A program made the position numbers and the translations under genes. This document shows positions 1-8,557 of a DNA stretch of 64,000 nucleotides, piece after piece. The stretch's first letter is position 1. Every line of letters begins with the position of its first letter. Source of the stretch: Muribaculaceae bacterium (lineage in GTDB: Bacteria; Bacteroidota; Bacteroidia; Bacteroidales; Muribaculaceae); the NCBI GenBank assembly GCA_017624155.1, contig JAGANS010000021.1:1-64000 (forward strand). Direction: 5' to 3'. The notes below the pieces were generated by a model that did no database searches, was not told the origin of the DNA, and worked only from the letters and a program-made list of their open reading frames with translations.

Positions 1-1
1 C

Positions 2-664
2 AAGTTGCCCTGGAATGCCGAGATGCGCAACTTCTACGACAAATTCCACCCGATGGTCGACGAAACCCTCAACATGCGTCTGGAACACAAGGTGGGCGAA
101 CGCCTCCTCGGCACCGACCCTCAGGGACGGCCCGTATCGGTAAAGATCGGACGCTTCGGCCCGCTGGTGCAGATCGGCGACGCCGACGGCGACGAGAGGC
201 CGCAGTTTGCCTCGCTCCTCAAGGGCCAGTCGATGGCCGACATCACCCTCGACGATGCCCTGCGCCTCTTCGACTTCCCACGCACACTCGGCACATTCGA
301 AGGAAAGGATGTTTCAGTCGCCATCGGACGCTTCGGCCCCTACGTGCGGCATGACGGCAAATTCGTGTCGATACCCAAGGATATCGCCCCGGCCGCCGTC
401 ACCCTCGACGAGGCTGTCGGACTTATCCGCGAGAAACGCGAAGCCGAGGCAAAGCGCGTCGTCAAGACATTCGACGAAGACCCCGACCTGCAGATTCTCA
501 ATGGCCGCTTCGGCATTTTCATCGCCTACAAGGGCAAGAACTACAAAATACCGAAATCGATAGCTGACCCGGCATCGCTCACCCTTGATGAAGCTCTCGA
601 GATTGTAAAAACTCAGGACGAACGCCCGGCCAAGACAACCCGTACCCGCAAGATAAAGAAATAA
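2..664 (+). CDS. topA: DNA topoisomerase I, C-terminal part (cut by window edge)
   Basis: This is the last ~220 residues of type IA topoisomerase, which relaxes negatively supercoiled DNA. The catalytic core lies before the window. What is visible is a set of C-terminal DNA-binding repeats, each built around GRFGP or GRFGIF (motifs near residues 50, 108 and 167 of the visible part), followed by short hydrophobic helices and a lysine/arginine-rich tail. This repeat type replaces zinc fingers in many Bacteroidetes TopA proteins. The frame is open from base 2, so the first codon is not a start. The stop lies 2 bases before the next gene, which suggests co-transcription. Identification is confident from the repeats alone. 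Confidence 0.9.
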   Translation, partial: KLPWNAEMRNFYDKFHPMVDETLNMRLEHKVGERLLGTDPQGRPVSVKIGRFGPLVQIGDADGDERPQFASLLKGQSMADITLDDALRLFDFPRTLGTFEGKDVSVAIGRFGPYVRHDGKFVSIPKDIAPAAVTLDEAVGLIREKREAEAKRVVKTFDEDPDLQILNGRFGIFIAYKGKNYKIPKSIADPASLTLDEALEIVKTQDERPAKTTRTRKIKK

Positions 665-666
665 CC

Positions 667-1593
667 ATGCCCAAGCCCCGCCTTACCAAGCCCGGCGCCG
701 AGCGCCGGCGTTTCACTCCCGACATCATACGCAACTACACCGTCGGCGAGACCGGCACACGGCTCCTCGACTTTCTCTTCACAGCCATGCCCGACCGCAA
801 GCGCACCACCGTGAAGGACTATCTGAAGCACAATCAGGTGATGGTCGGACAGACAGTCACCCGCCAGTGGGATTATGAACTGCAGCCCGGCGACGTGGTG
901 TCGGTAAACACATCGCGCGAGTTCCAGACCTTCAGCAACCCGCGCCTCAAGATTATGTATGAGGACGACGATATTATAGTTGTATACAAGGGCTACGGCC
1001 TGCTCTCGATGGGCACCGACCGCAAGCAGGAGGGCACAGCCTACTGGCTCCTGCGCGACTATGTGAAGCGCAAGGATCCTCGCAATAAGATATTCATCGT
1101 TCACCGCCTCGACCAGCACACCTCAGGCCTCATGATGTTTGCCAAAACCCAACAGGCCAAGGAAGCCATGCAGCACAACTGGAACAATATGGTGCTCGAG
1201 CGCCGCTATGTGGCCGTCGTGGAAAACGGCCCCATCGAGCCCGCCGAAGGCAGCGTCGACAGCTACCTTGCCGAGAACTCGGCCCACGAGGTATATTCCA
1301 CACAGAATCCTGCCGAAGGCCAGCGCGCAGTGACACGCTACCGCACTCTCCGCACCCGCGGCCAGTATTCCCTTGTGGAACTGCAGCTCGAGACCGGCCG
1401 TAAAAACCAGATACGCGTGCACATGAAGGACCTCGGCCATCCCATCGCCGGCGACCGCCGCTACGGGGCCAAGACCTCGCCTGCACACCGCGTATGCCTG
1501 CATGCGATGACCCTCCGCTTCGTGCATCCGGTCACGCGCCGCGACATGAATTTCACATCAGCCATACCGGCCGCCTTCTCACGGCTCGTTTAG
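667..1593 (+). CDS. RluA-family 23S rRNA/tRNA pseudouridine synthase
   Basis: A 308-residue protein that isomerises uridine to pseudouridine in structured RNA. Residues ~28-85 resemble an S4-like RNA-binding module. The catalytic domain follows, with the family signature HRLDQHTSG at residues 146-154; Asp149 is the expected nucleophile. A later segment (ETGRKNQIRVHM) matches the conserved RluA motif. The ATG comes 2 bases after the topA stop. The exact target site (RluB/C/D-type or other) cannot be told from sequence. The family call is firm; no gene symbol is given because several paralogues look alike. Confidence 0.92.
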   Translation: MPKPRLTKPGAERRRFTPDIIRNYTVGETGTRLLDFLFTAMPDRKRTTVKDYLKHNQVMVGQTVTRQWDYELQPGDVVSVNTSREFQTFSNPRLKIMYEDDDIIVVYKGYGLLSMGTDRKQEGTAYWLLRDYVKRKDPRNKIFIVHRLDQHTSGLMMFAKTQQAKEAMQHNWNNMVLERRYVAVVENGPIEPAEGSVDSYLAENSAHEVYSTQNPAEGQRAVTRYRTLRTRGQYSLVELQLETGRKNQIRVHMKDLGHPIAGDRRYGAKTSPAHRVCLHAMTLRFVHPVTRRDMNFTSAIPAAFSRLV

Positions 1594-1612
1594 CCCCAAG
1601 TCTTCACTTGTC

Positions 1613-2896
1613 ATGGCCGCCGAAATGCTTTTACAGTATATGTGGGAGCATCGGCTGTGGCCATACGGCTCCCTCGTCACAACCGACGGCCGGCGCATCG
1701 AGGTGCTCGACCCGGGGCGCCGCAACACAGATGCCGGGCCCGATTTCTTCAATGCCAAGCTGCGCATAGGCCCCGACACGTGGGCCGGAAACGTCGAGAT
1801 TCACGACCGTGCCTCCGACTGGATACGCCACGGCCACCGGCACGACCGCGCCTACGACACTGTGATACTCCACGTGGTGGGCGAGAGCGACTGCGACATC
1901 CGGCGCCCCGACGGCAACATCATCCCGCAGGCTGTGCTGCCCTACACTCCCGAATTCCGCGACCGGTACATGGCCATGGTCAACAACCCGGCCACCCCCG
2001 CCTGCGGCGCCGAACTCGCCGCGATACCGCCGCTGCTGTTCACCGACTGGCTCGGCGCGCTCGGCTACGAACGCCTGTACTCCAAGGTAAGCCGCATCGA
2101 AGAGGCACTCCGGCGGCTCGACGGCGACTGGCAGGCAACCGCCTACGTCACCCTCGCCCGCGCTCTCGGCTTCTCAACCAACAGCGAGCCCTTCGAGCGC
2201 CTCGCCTTCGCCACACCGCTGCGCTGCCTGCTCAAGCACCGCTCCGATCCGGCCCTTATCGAGGCTGCCCTTTTCGGACAGGCCGGATTCCTCGCCCAGG
2301 CCGGACAAGGCGACGAATACATGCAGCGCCTGCGCATGGACTACGGCTTCATGCGCGCCAAATACGACCTGCAGCCGCTCGAGGCCCCGGGCTGGAAGAC
2401 TGCCCGCATGCGCCCGCCCAACATGCCCCACCGCCGCATCGCCGCACTCGCAGCCATGATCGCCGGCGGATTCGCCCTCGGCCGCGCCTTCGCCCATATA
2501 GAAACCGCGGACGACGCCCGGCGCCTCCTCGCCGTAGAGACAGGCGGCTACTGGGCCACACACTACACATTCGGCGGAGCCCTGGCTATGGCGCCGCGGG
2601 CTTTCAGCGTTGACTCTGTGTCTTCGCTCATTATCAATGCCGTCGTTCCGCTGCTCTATGCCTACGGATTATATTTCGGCGATGACCGCCGCACAGCCGC
2701 CGCCGTCGACATCCTCCAGCACCTGCGTCCCGAAAACAACTCTCTCACCCGCATATTCACCGACTACGGCATTCCCTGCGACGACGCATTCACCTCCCAG
2801 GCCATGATACAGCTGCGCCGCGCATATTGCGAACAGCGCAAATGCCTCTACTGCCGCATAGGCCACCGCATACTCGCCGCAAAGGCCCGGCCCTGA
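1613..2896 (+). CDS. DUF2851 family protein
   Basis: A 427-residue cytoplasmic protein of unknown function found widely in Bacteroidetes. The N terminus carries the family's characteristic stretch (residues ~1-60), including LLQYMWEHRLW and DAGPDFFNAKLRIG, followed by a conserved VEIHDRASDW segment. There is no signal peptide or clear membrane segment. Near the C terminus is a small Cys cluster (CEQRKCLYCRIG) that could bind metal. It starts 19 bases after the pseudouridine synthase and probably shares its transcript. The function is unknown; the family assignment is from recognition of the conserved N-terminal half. Confidence 0.85.
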   Translation: MAAEMLLQYMWEHRLWPYGSLVTTDGRRIEVLDPGRRNTDAGPDFFNAKLRIGPDTWAGNVEIHDRASDWIRHGHRHDRAYDTVILHVVGESDCDIRRPDGNIIPQAVLPYTPEFRDRYMAMVNNPATPACGAELAAIPPLLFTDWLGALGYERLYSKVSRIEEALRRLDGDWQATAYVTLARALGFSTNSEPFERLAFATPLRCLLKHRSDPALIEAALFGQAGFLAQAGQGDEYMQRLRMDYGFMRAKYDLQPLEAPGWKTARMRPPNMPHRRIAALAAMIAGGFALGRAFAHIETADDARRLLAVETGGYWATHYTFGGALAMAPRAFSVDSVSSLIINAVVPLLYAYGLYFGDDRRTAAAVDILQHLRPENNSLTRIFTDYGIPCDDAFTSQAMIQLRRAYCEQRKCLYCRIGHRILAAKARP

Positions 2897-2942
2897 ACCA
2901 ACTGCCCCGCCGGGGCGTTATGAAAATAACGACGTTCCGGCT

Positions 2943-4379
2943 ATGAAAAAACCATACCTTGCAGCGATACGTAGCGCGACATCACGCGCTGTCAGGCGCA
3001 TTGGCACCTGGCTGCAGGGACGTATGCCCGTCGGTATCACCCTGATGATGCTGGCCGTCGCCACCGGCACACTTGCAGGCGTAGCGGCATGGGCACTCAA
3101 ATACACTATCGGCCACCTGGCACGCTGCACAATGCACTTCGCCCAGACCGACGGGCCCAACTGGTTCATGGCTGTTGTACCGCTTATAGGCATTATGCTC
3201 GCGGTATGCTACCAGCACTTCATCGTGCACGAATCGCTCGAACACGGCACCAACCGCGTGCGCCGCGATCTCGCCTCCCGCCAGTATTACATGCGCCGCA
3301 GCCTGTGCTACCAGCCCCTGCTGGCCAGCATGCTCACACTCGGATTCGGCGGCTCGGCCGGCGCAGAGGGTCCTATCGCCACCGCCGGCGCAGCCATAGG
3401 CAGCAACGTAGGGCGCATCTTCAACGTGTCGCCAGATATGGTACGGATACTCATCGGATGCGGCGCCGGCGCCGGCATCGCCGGCATATTCAAGTCGCCA
3501 GTCGGCGGCGCCCTTTTCACCCTCGAGGTGCTCAGGATGAAGTACGACACCATGTCGGTGCTCGCGCTCATCATCGCCTCGATATGCGGCAGCCTCACCT
3601 GCTACATGCTCACCGACTTTTCATTCGACGTACTTTTCCTCCCCGCCTCGTTCTTCGATCCCCGCAGCCTCGGATGGGTCGTGCTCCTCGGCATATTCTG
3701 CGGCGCCTATTCGGTATACTACAGCAAGATCACCGACATGCTGCACCGCTTCTTCTCAGGCATCCGCAGCGTATGGCTGCGCGGTATCGCCGGCGGCGCC
3801 ATCCTCGGTCTGTGCATATTCATGTTCCCAGCCATGTATGGCGAAGGCTACGGCGTGGTGACCCAGCTCGTCAACGACGAGACATTCCGCTTTGTGCAGG
3901 CCGGCCTGTTCGCAGGCCTCGAGCCGAGCGCCCTGCTATTCATAATACTTGCCGCAGGCGTCCTGCTCCTGAAGGTATTCGCCACCATCGCCACCAACAG
4001 TTCGGGCGGCGTGGCCGGCGACTTCGCCCCCACCATATTCGCAGGCGCTTTTGCCGGACTTTTCTTCGCATGGAGCATCAACTACACCCTGCACATCGGG
4101 CTCTCCGTACCGCTGTTCTGTCTTTTCGGCATGGCCGGCGTATTCGCAGGCATCATCCACGCCCCGCTCATGGCCATATTCCTCGTCGCCGAAATGGTAG
4201 GCAACGGCTACGGCTTCTTCCTGCCGCTCACCGTCACGGCAGCCTTCAGCTATCTCACCGTGAAATTAATCACACCCGCGAGCCGCTATCGCGGTGCCGA
4301 CCACGACGACCTCGCCGCTCTGCTCCACACCTCCAAGTCGGCAGCCGACACCCCGTCCCCGCCCCGTAAGCCCGACTGA
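2943..4379 (+). CDS. ClC-family chloride channel/transporter
   Basis: A 478-residue integral membrane protein of the ClC family, which moves chloride and often exchanges it for protons. The selectivity-filter motif GGSAGAEGP is at residues 136-144, with the gating glutamate Glu142 present, and a second motif GDFAP (GxFxP type) lies near residue 360. About ten hydrophobic segments are spread along the protein. There is no CBS domain at the C terminus, so this is the short form. A 46-bp gap separates it from the upstream gene. Retention of the gating glutamate is compatible with either a channel or an H+/Cl- antiporter. Family call firm, mechanism inferred. Confidence 0.93.
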   Translation: MKKPYLAAIRSATSRAVRRIGTWLQGRMPVGITLMMLAVATGTLAGVAAWALKYTIGHLARCTMHFAQTDGPNWFMAVVPLIGIMLAVCYQHFIVHESLEHGTNRVRRDLASRQYYMRRSLCYQPLLASMLTLGFGGSAGAEGPIATAGAAIGSNVGRIFNVSPDMVRILIGCGAGAGIAGIFKSPVGGALFTLEVLRMKYDTMSVLALIIASICGSLTCYMLTDFSFDVLFLPASFFDPRSLGWVVLLGIFCGAYSVYYSKITDMLHRFFSGIRSVWLRGIAGGAILGLCIFMFPAMYGEGYGVVTQLVNDETFRFVQAGLFAGLEPSALLFIILAAGVLLLKVFATIATNSSGGVAGDFAPTIFAGAFAGLFFAWSINYTLHIGLSVPLFCLFGMAGVFAGIIHAPLMAIFLVAEMVGNGYGFFLPLTVTAAFSYLTVKLITPASRYRGADHDDLAALLHTSKSAADTPSPPRKPD

Positions 4380-4424
4380 CACACTGCCCCGCTACAATTA
4401 TGCGATTTGCATAATGTAATTCAT

Positions 4425-4590
4425 GGCGTCCGTAGGCCGCCGATTTACTCGTAACCGCGTTCACCGGAGCCGTTAGGCGGAGGTGCACGCGGATAAAAGG
4501 CCCATCCGTGAAAGGCGCCCGCAGGCCGCCGATTATATCAACGGCGCAGCCATTTGGCATCGTGGCTCAAATAGGCGGCCTTCGCACGCC
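4425..4590. repeat. REP-like repeat cluster A (three copies)
   Basis: Three copies of a GC-rich word with consensus GGCGnnCGnAGGCCGCCGAT. Two are forward (4425-4446 and 4514-4546) and one is reversed (4573-4590). The second copy continues into ATTATATCAACGGCG. The forward/reverse pair 4514-4590 recurs with nearly the same internal layout, including a shared GGCTCAAAT, at 13688-13758. The cluster fills most of the gap between the ClC gene and ftsX. No coding potential is evident. Confidence 0.75.
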
Positions 4591-4619
4591 TTATTTTTTA
4601 AAATTATTTGGCGTTTTAC

Positions 4620-4650
4620 TTGACATCGGCTGTAAATTGTTGTAATTTTG
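4620..4650 (+). promoter_or_regulatory. Bacteroidetes-type promoter of the ftsX cluster
   Basis: A -7 element TAATTTTG at 4643-4650 matches TAnnTTTG exactly. TTGACA at 4620-4625 could supply the -33 contact, although its spacing is slightly long. Transcription would start near 4657, about 27 bases before the chosen ftsX ATG. This excludes the TTG at 4648, which lies inside the -7 box. Confidence 0.55.
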
Positions 4651-4683
4651 CACGATATTTGGGCAGTATGCGCTGATCGCAAT

Positions 4684-5577
4684 ATGCCCGCTTGTATTTC
4701 TAAGATGAAAGATAGACGTTTGGCTAAGATATCGACCTTCGGCTCGCAAATTACCTCGGTAATCAGCGTGGCGCTGGTACTCCTTATATTAGGCATCCTT
4801 GCGATGGCTCTGCAGGCATCGCGCAGCCTGAGCGATGATATCCGCAGCAATATGGGATTTGTGGTAAAACTGGCGCCGTCGGCCACCGATGCCGACATTA
4901 ACCGCATTAAGTCGCTTGTAGTAGCCACCCCCGGCGTGGCAAGTTTCATATTCTCTTCGCCCGAGAGCATCCTTGCCGAGGAATCGAAGCTTATGGGCGA
5001 GGACTACGCCGCCCTGCTCGATGAAAATCCCTTCGGCGCCGAATTCGAGATCAGAATGAAGGCCGACTATGCATCGGGCGACAGCATCGCTGCTGTCGCG
5101 GCCCGACTTGCCGCCGATACTGCCGTTGCAGAGACCGTTTCAGAATCAGACGTCGTCGACTCGGTCAACTCCGTGTTGAGGCGCCTGTCGGTGATATTGC
5201 TCAGTATCGCCGCCGCCCTGCTTGTCATCTCATTTGTACTGATCAACAACACAGTAAGCCTGGCCGTATATTCCCGTCGCTTCATCATACATACGATGAA
5301 ACTGGTCGGTGCCACCGGCGGCTTCATCCGCAGGCCATTTGTGCTCGCCGGCGTTGCTACGGGTGCCATAGCCGCCGCCATAGCCATCGTGCTGCTTATC
5401 GGTATCCGCGCCTATGCCTCGACATTCGACCCGGCGGTCGACCACGCTCTCCCCTGGCAATCAATGGCAATAATATTCGCGGGCGTCACCGCGACAGGAT
5501 TATTGATATGCACACGTGCCTCGGCCATGGCCACAAACCGCTATCTGCGCACCGACTACGACGACATGTTCAAATAA
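4684..5577 (+). CDS. ftsX: Cell division protein FtsX
   Basis: FtsX is the membrane partner of the ATPase FtsE and helps activate peptidoglycan hydrolases at the septum. The protein has a short basic cytoplasmic N terminus, a first membrane helix (SVALVLLILGILAMAL), a large periplasmic domain, and three further hydrophobic segments in the last ~120 residues, as expected for FtsX. The open frame extends back to a TTG at 4648, but that codon lies in the promoter. ATG 4684 is chosen, with ATG 4705 (MKDRRLAKIS) an equally good alternative. No ftsE is adjacent. It begins the classical Bacteroidetes cluster ftsX-DUF3098-uppP-truB-queA. Confidence 0.88.
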   Translation: MPACISKMKDRRLAKISTFGSQITSVISVALVLLILGILAMALQASRSLSDDIRSNMGFVVKLAPSATDADINRIKSLVVATPGVASFIFSSPESILAEESKLMGEDYAALLDENPFGAEFEIRMKADYASGDSIAAVAARLAADTAVAETVSESDVVDSVNSVLRRLSVILLSIAAALLVISFVLINNTVSLAVYSRRFIIHTMKLVGATGGFIRRPFVLAGVATGAIAAAIAIVLLIGIRAYASTFDPAVDHALPWQSMAIIFAGVTATGLLICTRASAMATNRYLRTDYDDMFK

Positions 5578-5605
5578 TCTCTCCACATTATAATCAATCA
5601 TATAG

Positions 5606-5875
5606 ATGGACAACTTCAATTCAAAAGGAAAATCAGACGGTATCAGCCACGAGGATTTTGACAAACTCCCGCTGGCCCGCAACAATTTCATACTCATGGC
5701 CATTGCCGGTGCAATGATCATCATAGGCTTCCTGCTTATGCTCGGCGGATCAAGCACCCCCGAGGGCTTCAATCCCGACATATTCAGCACACGCCGCATC
5801 GTCATCGGTCCCGCAATCTGCTTCCTCGGCTTCGTGGCAATGGCAGTGGCGGTATGCATTAAACCCAAGAAATAA
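5606..5875 (+). CDS. DUF3098 small membrane protein
   Basis: An 89-residue protein with two membrane helices (residues ~31-48 and ~66-84) separated by a short extramembrane loop, and a lysine-rich end. The N-terminal LPLARNNFILM segment is typical of DUF3098. This family of unknown function is almost always found between ftsX and uppP in Bacteroidetes, as here. Its last base overlaps the first base of uppP, which suggests translational coupling and a role linked to cell-envelope assembly; that role is inferred from context only. Confidence 0.85.
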   Translation: MDNFNSKGKSDGISHEDFDKLPLARNNFILMAIAGAMIIIGFLLMLGGSSTPEGFNPDIFSTRRIVIGPAICFLGFVAMAVAVCIKPKK

Positions 5876-6714
5876 TGGATACACTCAACGCCCTCATAAT
5901 GGGCATCGTACAAGGGCTCGCCGAATACCTGCCGATCAGTTCGTCGGGCCATCTTGAAATCTGCGGCAAACTGCTCGGACTCGACCTCAACCCCGAGGCA
6001 AGCCTCGAATTTGACGTAATGCTCCACGTGGCCACCGTCCTCAGCACCATCGTGATACTGTGGCGCGAATTTGCTCCGCTGTGCGTATCGTTTTTCACCT
6101 GGCGTCGCGACGACAACTTCAACACCGTGATGAAGATACTTGTATCATGCATCCCGGTGGCCATCGTAGGGATATGTTTCAAGGACTTTATCGAGGGCTT
6201 TTTCGACAAGAATCTGATGATAATCGGCATTTGCCTGCTCGTCACGGCCGCCCTGCTGTCGTTCAGCTACTTTTTCCGCACACGCCCGCTCGACGACTCC
6301 CGACCCGACCACAAGGCATACACCCCGCGCGACATCAACTACCTCGACGCATTCGTTATCGGCTGCGCCCAGGCTGTCGCCGTGCTCCCCGGCCTGTCGC
6401 GCTCGGGCACCACAATCGCCACAGGTATCCTTCTGGGCGACAAGCGCGAGCAGGTAGCGCGCTTCTCGTTCCTGATGGTGATAATTCCCATTTTGGGTCA
6501 GGCGCTCCTCGGCATCAAGGACATAGTGAGCGATCCCGCCGCATCATCCGCTGCCGAGATAGGCTGGGTACCCATGCTTGTGGGCTTTCTGGCATCGTTC
6601 CTCGTAGGCTGCGCCGCATGCAAATGGATGCTCGACATCGTCAAGAAAGGCAAGCTTGTATGGTTTGCCGTCTACTGCCTCATCGTAGGCCTGCTGTGCA
6701 TCATTTTCAACTAA
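5875..6714 (+). CDS. uppP: Undecaprenyl-diphosphatase (UppP/BacA)
   Basis: A 279-residue inner-membrane enzyme that removes a phosphate from undecaprenyl diphosphate to recycle the lipid carrier for peptidoglycan and other envelope polymers. The active-site motifs are present: EYLPISSSGH at residues 17-26 and PGLSRSGTT near residue 172. The protein is almost wholly hydrophobic, with about eight membrane segments, and has the normal family length. Its start overlaps the stop of the DUF3098 gene. High confidence. Confidence 0.96.
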   Translation: MDTLNALIMGIVQGLAEYLPISSSGHLEICGKLLGLDLNPEASLEFDVMLHVATVLSTIVILWREFAPLCVSFFTWRRDDNFNTVMKILVSCIPVAIVGICFKDFIEGFFDKNLMIIGICLLVTAALLSFSYFFRTRPLDDSRPDHKAYTPRDINYLDAFVIGCAQAVAVLPGLSRSGTTIATGILLGDKREQVARFSFLMVIIPILGQALLGIKDIVSDPAASSAAEIGWVPMLVGFLASFLVGCAACKWMLDIVKKGKLVWFAVYCLIVGLLCIIFN

Positions 6715-6737
6715 TGATATTAGGACTTGATTAACTG

Positions 6738-7451
6738 ATGGACTTTGTCACCGGCGAAATAATCTGTATCGACAAGCCCCGCGGCTGGACGTCCTTCGAC
6801 GCCGTGAAGCGCGTGCGGGGGGCCATACTGCGCCGCCTCAAGGTGAAGAAATTCAAGGTCGGCCACGCCGGTACGCTCGACCCCCTCGCCACCGGCGTGA
6901 TGATCGTCACCACCGGCCGCGCCACCAAGCGCATTGAGGAGCTTCAGGCCGGCGTCAAGGAGTATGTGGCCACCGTGGCACTCGGAGCCACCACGCCGTC
7001 GTTTGACCTCGAGACCGAGATCGACGCCACCTACCCCACCGACCATATCACCCGCGAACTCGTAAAATCGACACTGCGGACATTTCACGGCCCCATCGAG
7101 CAGATACCGCCAGCCTACTCGGCATGCAAGATCGAGGGACAACGCGCCTACGACCTCGCGCGCAGAGGCGAAACCGTGGAGCTGAAACCCAAGCTGCTTG
7201 TTATCGACGAGATCGAGCTCCTCGAATACTCGCCCGAGGAAATCACCATACGGGTGGTATGCTCCAAGGGTACATATATACGCGCACTCGCACGCGACAT
7301 CGGTGCAGCCCTCGGCTCAGGAGCCCATCTCACCGCTCTGCGCCGCACCCGCGTTGGCGACTTCACCCTCGCCGACTGTCTGCCCCCCGACCGCGTGGCC
7401 GCCATAATCGCAGAAGCCGCGCTCGAATTTCCCGACGACTGGCAACAATAA
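6738..7451 (+). CDS. truB: tRNA pseudouridine-55 synthase TruB
   Basis: TruB makes pseudouridine at position 55 in the T-loop of tRNAs. The catalytic motif [12 protein letters not shown] is at residues 42-53, with Asp48 as nucleophile, preceded by the typical N-terminal [14 protein letters not shown]. It has 237 residues, the usual size for the short form that lacks a long PUA domain. It lies 23 bases after uppP in the same direction. High confidence. Confidence 0.96.
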   Translation: MDFVTGEIICIDKPRGWTSFDAVKRVRGAILRRLKVKKFKVGHAGTLDPLATGVMIVTTGRATKRIEELQAGVKEYVATVALGATTPSFDLETEIDATYPTDHITRELVKSTLRTFHGPIEQIPPAYSACKIEGQRAYDLARRGETVELKPKLLVIDEIELLEYSPEEITIRVVCSKGTYIRALARDIGAALGSGAHLTALRRTRVGDFTLADCLPPDRVAAIIAEAALEFPDDWQQ

Positions 7452-7483
7452 CAAAAACAACGACATTATATAACATCTACGAC

Positions 7484-8533
7484 ATGAAACTATCACAATT
7501 CAAATTCCGCCTCCCCGAAAACCTCATAGCTCAGGATCCTCCGGCCAATCGCGACGAATGCCGGCTGATGGTAGTTGACCGGCGCACCGGCGAGATCGAG
7601 CACAAAGAGTTCAAGGACATCCTCGGCTATTACGACGAGGGCGACGTGATGGTTTTCAACGACACACGTGTGTTCCCTGCCCTTCTATACGGCAACAAAG
7701 AGAAGACCGGTGCCCGTATCGAGGTATTCCTGCTGCGCGAACTCAACGCCGACAACAAGCTGTGGGACGTCCTCGTCGAGCCGGCACGCAAGATCCGTAT
7801 CGGCAACAAGCTCTATTTCGGCGACGACAGCGGCATGGTGGCCGAAGTCATCGACAATACCACATCGCGCGGACGCACACTGCGCTTCCTCTACGACGGC
7901 CCCCACGATGAGTTCAAGCGCGAACTCTTTGCCCTCGGCCACACCCCCCTGCCCGCATACATCACCCGCGAGCCCGGCCCCGAGGACGCCGAGGCATACC
8001 AGACCCTCTACGCACGCCGCGAAGGCGCCGTGGTGGCTCCCGGTGTAGGTCTGCACTTCTCACGCGAGCTCCTCAAGCGCCTCGAGATACGCGGCGTGGA
8101 GCAAGCCTTCATCACAGTTCACTCAGGCCTTGGTACATTCCGCGAGATCGACGTCGAGGACCTCACCAAGCACCGCATGGACTCCGAACAGATGGAGGCC
8201 TCGCAGAAACTCGTCGACACCGTCAACCATGCCAAGGACAACGACAGGCAGGTCTGCGCCGTAGGCACATCCGTGCTCCGCGGCATCTCTGCTGCCGTCA
8301 GCATGGGCGGCCACATGAAGGTGTACGAAGGCTGGACCAACAAATTCATCTTCCCGCCCTACGACTTCACAGTGTGCACATCGCTGCTCACCGACTTCCA
8401 CCTGCCCTACTCCACCATGCTCATGATGGTATCGGCATTCGGCGGATACGAGCACATCATGCATGCATATGAAGTAGCCATCAAGGAAGGCTATAAATTC
8501 GGCTGCTACGGCGACGCCATGCTCATCCGATAA
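7484..8533 (+). CDS. queA: S-adenosylmethionine:tRNA ribosyltransferase-isomerase QueA
   Basis: QueA transfers the ribosyl part of SAM to 7-aminomethyl-7-deazaguanine in tRNA, making epoxyqueuosine. The 349-residue product starts [19 protein letters not shown], the typical QueA start, and carries GVGLHFS and the late [12 protein letters not shown] motif. The frame is open much further upstream (to 7124), but that part is read out of frame across truB. ATG 7484, 32 bases after the truB stop, is the clear start. Confidence 0.95.
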   Translation: MKLSQFKFRLPENLIAQDPPANRDECRLMVVDRRTGEIEHKEFKDILGYYDEGDVMVFNDTRVFPALLYGNKEKTGARIEVFLLRELNADNKLWDVLVEPARKIRIGNKLYFGDDSGMVAEVIDNTTSRGRTLRFLYDGPHDEFKRELFALGHTPLPAYITREPGPEDAEAYQTLYARREGAVVAPGVGLHFSRELLKRLEIRGVEQAFITVHSGLGTFREIDVEDLTKHRMDSEQMEASQKLVDTVNHAKDNDRQVCAVGTSVLRGISAAVSMGGHMKVYEGWTNKFIFPPYDFTVCTSLLTDFHLPYSTMLMMVSAFGGYEHIMHAYEVAIKEGYKFGCYGDAMLIR

Positions 8534-8557
8534 CCGAGATTATTACCGCACGACACC

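Noticed and set aside
7124..7483. Extension of the queA frame back into truB
   Set aside because: Runs in a different frame through a clear truB gene; arginine-rich shadow translation.
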